Below are positions 59,781-64,000 of a stretch of DNA of 64,000 bases, piece by piece. Both the position numbers and the translations under genes were made by a program. Below the pieces are notes generated by a model. The model did not search any database, was not told the origin of the DNA, and saw only the letters and a list, made by a program, of their open reading frames with translations. The number at the start of each line of letters is the position of its first letter. The stretch's first letter is position 1. Where the stretch lies: positions 1 to 64,000 of the IMG/VR virus record IMGVR_UViG_3300042350_003685, one strand, 5' to 3'. Source of the DNA: a virus.

Positions 59781-59791
59781 CGAGGGATATT

Positions 59792-60709
59792 CTAGTGTTC
59801 GCGCCAGATGTCCAGAGTGGTGCAATGAAAGCCCCCGCCCAGAGTTCGGCTGTGAGTCAGTGGCAGTGCGATGACCTCTATACCGCGATTTTCCAATACC
59901 GCGATCAGAGTCTTTTGAATCTCGTCCACTATTACCAAACCTGGACGCACTACCAAAATGTTCATTCCTATCCATTTGCTTGCATAAGGGTACTGGTAAA
60001 AGTCCCGCTCCACTATTTCGTTTATATAGATTCTATCCCAACGTTTGAGACAGTTCGGCAAATTATCTTCATTGACTCTACTGGCATTGAGCAACACCAG
60101 ACCTTCTTGTAAGGGTGCTATTGTTGAATCAATATGCACACCTGCGTAAAAGTTACAAAGTTCGATATTCTTGTTAGGAAACTGAGCACACAGCCAATCA
60201 TATGCAGCACGATTACCACTTTGGCTTTCAAGATACAACCAGTCATCTCCCAAACGACACACATTGGCAGCATCCAATATCATGTCTTGATCTCTGGGCA
60301 TGCGCAACACTCGAGCAGCAGACTTGACTATGAAATCCATTTGCTCGATTTCCATGTCTCTGCACGGATACAACATAGCTGGATCAACCACGGTGTCATC
60401 ACCAATCAACAGTCGATCACGGGGACAATAATTGTACATGCCGCCGCGAGCCACAAAATCAATTGGTTCTGGTCTCCAAACTTCAACTCCTAAATTGTAC
60501 AATACTTCACTTAATTTGTCAAGTTCTAAATTGGCTTGATCAATCACATGCTGCGGAACAGGACCTGATGGCACAGGAGTTTGGGTCCATTTGGTTCGAG
60601 TGTGCTCCAGTGCAAAAACCGGATCTTGGCTAGGCCAATTGGCGTTAGTAGCGGATCCAACCAATATTCTGCGTAGCGGATCCCATTCATTTCGGCTGTA
60701 GACTTCCAT
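59792..60709 (-). CDS. Amidinotransferase-family protein
   Basis: 305 residues. Catalytic residues can be placed: D146 (ILDAANVCRLGDDW), H192 (AGVHIDSTIAPL), C296 (GGGFHCTTLD). Similar to glycine/inosamine amidinotransferases and arginine deiminases. TAATG overlap with the next oxygenase-like gene. Transfers a guanidino group, acceptor unknown. Confidence 0.85.
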   Translation of the reverse strand: MEVYSRNEWDPLRRILVGSATNANWPSQDPVFALEHTRTKWTQTPVPSGPVPQHVIDQANLELDKLSEVLYNLGVEVWRPEPIDFVARGGMYNYCPRDRLLIGDDTVVDPAMLYPCRDMEIEQMDFIVKSAARVLRMPRDQDMILDAANVCRLGDDWLYLESQSGNRAAYDWLCAQFPNKNIELCNFYAGVHIDSTIAPLQEGLVLLNASRVNEDNLPNCLKRWDRIYINEIVERDFYQYPYASKWIGMNILVVRPGLVIVDEIQKTLIAVLENRGIEVIALPLTHSRTLGGGFHCTTLDIWREH

Positions 60710-61227
60710 TAGTTACCTGTGAGTTGTAGTGTATAACGATTGGTTTGGCCAACATTGGCTGCGAGATGCGGGAACTGATTACTCCAACATACCCAGTCTC
60801 CCTGTCGCCAATTCACCACTGGTCTTTTGTTCATTTCCAAATAATGACCACTTTGCCAGTCTTCCAAAAAAACAATGATTCGCACAATTGTATCTGTGTC
60901 TTTTAATCGGTTATGTCTACGGAAAAAAGCATAGGTATCACTGTGTTCTGGTAGTGTGCAACCTGGGGTCATGCGATACACACTCCAGCTAAAGTTTTCC
61001 AAAGGAAAAAAGTGTTTGAATCTATCTATCCAGCTGGGCGCAGGTCTACGCATATCATACATGTCACCTGTGAATTTGGTCTGTGTGTATCCCAGACGTC
61101 GCCATTCTGCCACTGCTGGTGCATCATTAAAAGGTTCGTTGGTGTAATCAAGATCTCGATGTTGTAATCCCCACCAGGGATCTGAAATAGACCCCTGGGC
61201 CCACATATTAGTGTCTGGTATTACCAT
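60709..61227 (-). CDS. 2OG-Fe(II)/aspartyl-hydroxylase-like protein
   Basis: 172 residues. Iron site H-S-D (LPEHSDTYAFF), distal H (SNQFPHLAANVG), 2OG arginine candidate in TNRYTLQLTG. Overlaps the dehydrogenase stop by 20 bases. Substrate unknown; neighbours suggest sugar or amino-sugar modification. Confidence 0.7.
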   Translation of the reverse strand: MVIPDTNMWAQGSISDPWWGLQHRDLDYTNEPFNDAPAVAEWRRLGYTQTKFTGDMYDMRRPAPSWIDRFKHFFPLENFSWSVYRMTPGCTLPEHSDTYAFFRRHNRLKDTDTIVRIIVFLEDWQSGHYLEMNKRPVVNWRQGDWVCWSNQFPHLAANVGQTNRYTLQLTGN

Positions 61228-62464
61228 AATGAATCACGGTGTGCTTTTCTGAAAGTTTGAGTTTGCGCCACGGATCTACAATAATTGAACCTTGAGGTAT
61301 TTCGCAGTAAGGTTGAGTGTCCTGTTGATCACCGGTGTATTCATATGTGATCTTGCGATTGTGTGCCCACAACACCACATGTGGCACGCTGCCTAGGTCA
61401 GCAACAACATCTGTGGGATCATCAGCTATTGGATCAACGTACTTGACCTTATAGCCCATTTGCTTGACATAATGTCCAACCAAGGTTGAATAGCTGCCAA
61501 TGCAATACTCAACGTCAGGTTTGTAGGCCTTGCCATGAATAGCAATAGGCATGTCTTTGCCGTCTGGGCCACCAGCATAGGCTTGCTTTACCAAGAATTC
61601 AGCAAGATTACGTGCTTGTATTTCACGAGCATGCATGATAGTATCAAATAAGTCATACCCAATGTCATATTCTTGAGCCAGCCAACGCAGTGCAATGTTG
61701 TCACGTGGATGACACGCACCTGCATCTCCCATGCCTGCAGTCATGTACTTAGGTCCCATGATGCGCATGTTGCTGCGAGCCAGCGCATTTGTAACAACAT
61801 CAACATTAATGTTGCCGATCTTGAGAGCAAAGTCTTGAATCATGTTGGCCAGACCAACCTTGGCGGAAATAAATGTGTTATAGAAGATCTTAATGGCTTC
61901 ACATTCATCCCAGGTGCCAACTTCGTATCTTGGATCGTTTTTCATGATGCCACGATAGAGCTCGATTAGTTCGCCCGCAACACCTGTGACGCTGCCATCT
62001 TCGGTGCCAATGATTACCATTTCTGGATTGGCCATGTCCCATTTCACTGATCCCATGGCAATCAAATATGGGTTGTACAAAAACGAATGCATGGGGTCAA
62101 GCAAACTGATAAATTTGCGTCGTGTGGTACCAGGCAACACAGTGCTGATCAACACAACTTTTTTTGGTGACTTGGCATACTTGTTGATGTTGTTTATAGC
62201 ATCAATCACAGCTTCGTGACCAAAGTCTTTGGGCTCCATGTGACTTGAAGGCACTGAGCCATCATAGCCTTCTGCGTGTGGGGTTGGCACAGCAATAAAG
62301 ATCCAATCGCTGTTGTTGATCATTTCCCCCACGTCTGCGTACACAGTTACCAGATCACTAGATCTTGGATAAATATCATACCCAGAGGTTGGGTATTTTT
62401 CAGCAAAAACTTCAGCACAATCAAGGCCTAGCTTTCCTAGCCCTATAAAACCAATTTTGTTCAT
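61208..62464 (-). CDS. UDP-glucose/GDP-mannose dehydrogenase family
   Basis: 418 residues from ATG at 62464 (GGAGAATTT upstream). NAD motif KIGFIGLGKLGLDCAEVF, later VLISTVLPGTTR, IFYNTFISAKVGLANMIQ, catalytic cysteine C251 (GDAGACHPRDN) and a C-terminal domain (HGKAYKPDVEYCIGS). Four-electron oxidation of a nucleotide-sugar to a uronic acid is the family reaction. First gene of the leftward sugar/amidino operon. Confidence 0.88.
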   Translation of the reverse strand: MNKIGFIGLGKLGLDCAEVFAEKYPTSGYDIYPRSSDLVTVYADVGEMINNSDWIFIAVPTPHAEGYDGSVPSSHMEPKDFGHEAVIDAINNINKYAKSPKKVVLISTVLPGTTRRKFISLLDPMHSFLYNPYLIAMGSVKWDMANPEMVIIGTEDGSVTGVAGELIELYRGIMKNDPRYEVGTWDECEAIKIFYNTFISAKVGLANMIQDFALKIGNINVDVVTNALARSNMRIMGPKYMTAGMGDAGACHPRDNIALRWLAQEYDIGYDLFDTIMHAREIQARNLAEFLVKQAYAGGPDGKDMPIAIHGKAYKPDVEYCIGSYSTLVGHYVKQMGYKVKYVDPIADDPTDVVADLGSVPHVVLWAHNRKITYEYTGDQQDTQPYCEIPQGSIIVDPWRKLKLSEKHTVIHYGNTRH

Positions 62465-62503
62465 AAATTCTCCAAGCACAAAGGTTAGCAATAATTATTT
62501 CAT

Positions 62504-62992
62504 ATGAGCCACCAACACAAAAAAACCTACGCTGTAAATGTGCATATTGATGCCCAGCTTGCCACAGTTGACACAGTTGATATCAAGGTGTTTACCAGGT
62601 TCAACAGCAACACCCCCACACAGCATATCAAATCAGGTTACCAAGTTATTGAACAAGCTTTGCCTCTAGGACGGTTTGACAAGCTCATGATTCAAATTGG
62701 TGATCTTGGTAACCAGAGCTCGATGTCAAATCATCTGCGTATAGAAGGTATTGTGATAGACGGCATTGATTTGAATCCACACAATGTGCATCTTGGGCGT
62801 CAATTCCCTGATCATACCCGCACCACACACCGACATCCAGTAGAATACTATGAGCCTGGCACGCACTTTGATTTCGCTGGAGTCTATGAACTAGACATAG
62901 AAACTCCAATTTGGCGATATGCTTTGTATGCTTTTAAACGGCTGTCACCATACCGAGAACAACTTTACACTTCAAACAATGATGTATCATAA
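62504..62992 (+). CDS. Unknown protein
   Basis: 162 residues, strand-rich (TYAVNVHIDAQLATVDTVDI; LRIEGIVIDGIDLNPHNV), like a beta-sandwich binding domain. Divergent from the dehydrogenase; overlaps the next plus-strand gene. Not recognised. Confidence 0.55.
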   Translation: MSHQHKKTYAVNVHIDAQLATVDTVDIKVFTRFNSNTPTQHIKSGYQVIEQALPLGRFDKLMIQIGDLGNQSSMSNHLRIEGIVIDGIDLNPHNVHLGRQFPDHTRTTHRHPVEYYEPGTHFDFAGVYELDIETPIWRYALYAFKRLSPYREQLYTSNNDVS

Positions 62993-63755
62993 TCAAAGAC
63001 CCCTAGTTGATGCCCTGCATCAAGCACATCTTGATCAACAAGATGTTGATTGGCAAAAAATTATCTATTCAGGCATACCCTGGTTACCTTTGGATCTTGA
63101 TCCTCCTAAACTGGACCAACAAGACTTGGCCAAGGACGTAGAACGTTGGTTCTATAACAGCACGGTCAACAAAGAATCTCTCAAGACTGCAAGCTTTACC
63201 GAAAGCAACATTGTGGGCGACAGCATGGTACAACGACTAGACAACGAACCAGGCCAGCGTCTGTGGCAAGGTAAAATGCTGTTTGGTCCCAAGGACTGGA
63301 TCAAAGAAACCTATACCGGTACCATCTATGTTGAATACACCATGGCTCGACGCTTTAGGGATCGCATGGAGTGTGCATGGGATATTGATGCTGAACATCC
63401 TATAAGAAAGTTTGTGAGTTCATTGGTATCTGAAAAAGATCTATATTCAGTCAGTGTGTTTTTGCTACCGCCCACGGAATATCTTGATCCACATCTAGAC
63501 TACAACCAAGGATTGAAAATTGGTTTGGCTAGTATATTCTGGGGCGCACAGTGGGATCCAGGCAATGACTTTGGAATCGCAGGCTTTGGACTGGCTCCTA
63601 TCAAACAGGATTGGATTGGCTTGATTGACACCTTCAATCATCCGCACTGGGTTATTAACCGTAGTCAACGCGATAGAATAAACATTGTGATCAATCTTGA
63701 ACACAGTGCTATTAGTCATGTGATTGAAAACAGCTGGCGTAAAATCTGGCGTTGA
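62982..63755 (+). CDS. 2OG-Fe(II)/aspartyl-hydroxylase-like protein
   Basis: 257 residues from the ATG at 62982 (62979 also possible). Iron site H-L-D (LDPHLDYNQGLKIGLASI), distal H (TFNHPHWVINRSQRDRINIV) with a following arginine. A long N-terminal extension is unrecognised. Convergent with the partial amidinotransferase. Confidence 0.65.
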   Translation: MYHNQRPLVDALHQAHLDQQDVDWQKIIYSGIPWLPLDLDPPKLDQQDLAKDVERWFYNSTVNKESLKTASFTESNIVGDSMVQRLDNEPGQRLWQGKMLFGPKDWIKETYTGTIYVEYTMARRFRDRMECAWDIDAEHPIRKFVSSLVSEKDLYSVSVFLLPPTEYLDPHLDYNQGLKIGLASIFWGAQWDPGNDFGIAGFGLAPIKQDWIGLIDTFNHPHWVINRSQRDRINIVINLEHSAISHVIENSWRKIWR

Positions 63756-64000
63756 TTACTTTTTAAACCAATCCTGCTGCTCACCTTCGCGATCCAAATC
63801 ACAGGTATGACAGTGTGTGCCAGCGTCCCAGAAAAACTGATGTCGTAAAGGCAACACATGGCAGGTTATGCCATAACGTTCCATGGCACGCACCACATTT
63901 TCATCATACTGACTTACCACTGCGGTTTTTGGATCAACCATGAGAATGTTCACAAAGAACTTGGTTTCAACTGCATTGCCCGTCCAATGGCGCATGTAGG
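63756..64000 (-). CDS. Amidinotransferase-family protein, C-terminal part (cut by window)
   Basis: About 81 codons in frame to the right edge; no start is needed inside the window. FVNILMVDPKTAVVSQYDEN and the catalytic-type cysteine in WDAGTHCHTCDLDREG match the C-terminus of the amidinotransferase at 59792, so this is a second member. Confidence 0.72.
   Translation of the reverse strand, partial: YMRHWTGNAVETKFFVNILMVDPKTAVVSQYDENVVRAMERYGITCHVLPLRHQFFWDAGTHCHTCDLDREGEQQDWFKK

Noticed and set aside
1-64000. Prophage or mobile element boundaries
   Set aside because: No integrase, transposase, terminal inverted repeats or attachment-site duplication seen anywhere in the window.

Overview
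This window looks like part of the genome of a large tailed phage with a T4-like (cyanophage/pelagiphage-style) gene set, probably infecting a freshwater or marine betaproteobacterium. The phage call rests on a 17 kb locus of tail-fibre and virion genes (YHYH protein, peptidase-G2-type fibre, collar-domain fibres, glycine-rich adhesin), on gene packing with ATGA/TAATG overlaps, on dozens of small unknown genes, and on short AT-rich late-promoter-like boxes (TAAATA). The host guess is an inference from genes captured from bacteria: phasin, a rubrerythrin/DUF3501 pair, a methylotroph-type serine-glyoxylate aminotransferase, ErpA-like and entericidin-like proteins. No integrase, attachment site, insertion sequence or CRISPR array was seen, so the phage is probably lytic.

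Layout. 1-5435 (minus): two long virion/fibre genes, the first cut by the left edge. 5533-17646 (plus): four fibre or adhesin genes and a small unknown. 17636-31864 (minus): a dense leftward block with ErpA, a glycosyltransferase-like protein, superoxide dismutase, IF-1, a phosphoesterase, SleB hydrolase, NAD synthetase, a BI-1 membrane protein, a 2OG-oxygenase/LIC12192 fusion and many small conserved phage genes. 31865-36430 (minus): small-gene cassettes, many with their own sigma70-type promoter, one tRNA(CAU), and a tandem array of six related genes. 36456-40506: serine-glyoxylate aminotransferase, DUF2061, cytochrome c, SGNH hydrolase, DUF3501, rubrerythrin. 40569-42770: HNH-like, GIY-YIG-like and ParB-like proteins. 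42899-48242: methyltransferase, unknowns, a SWIM zinc finger. 48321-53415: radical SAM, asparagine-synthetase-like, two ClpP peptidases and a 516-residue unknown. 53456-55827: secreted and lipoprotein genes and phasin. 55996-64000: small unknowns, UV endonuclease, gamma-glutamylcyclotransferase-like, two amidinotransferase-like proteins, two 2OG-oxygenase-like proteins and a UDP-sugar dehydrogenase.

How it may work together. The fibre locus handles adsorption. The promoter-bearing small genes look like early host-takeover genes: strong host-type promoters, near-identical leaders and strong Shine-Dalgarno sites. The metabolic genes point to support of redox balance and iron-sulfur metabolism (SOD, rubrerythrin, ErpA, cytochrome c), NAD, glyoxylate/serine carbon flow and storage granules during infection. 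The sugar, 2OG-oxygenase, amidinotransferase, radical SAM and methyltransferase genes suggest a modification capacity for glycans or small molecules whose target is not visible here.

Limits: all names come from reading protein motifs by eye; no search was run. Several genes below 60 codons (for example at 24320, 31059, 31232, 31919, 32342, 35355, 38504, 55221, 55996 and 57856) were found by translating gaps by hand.
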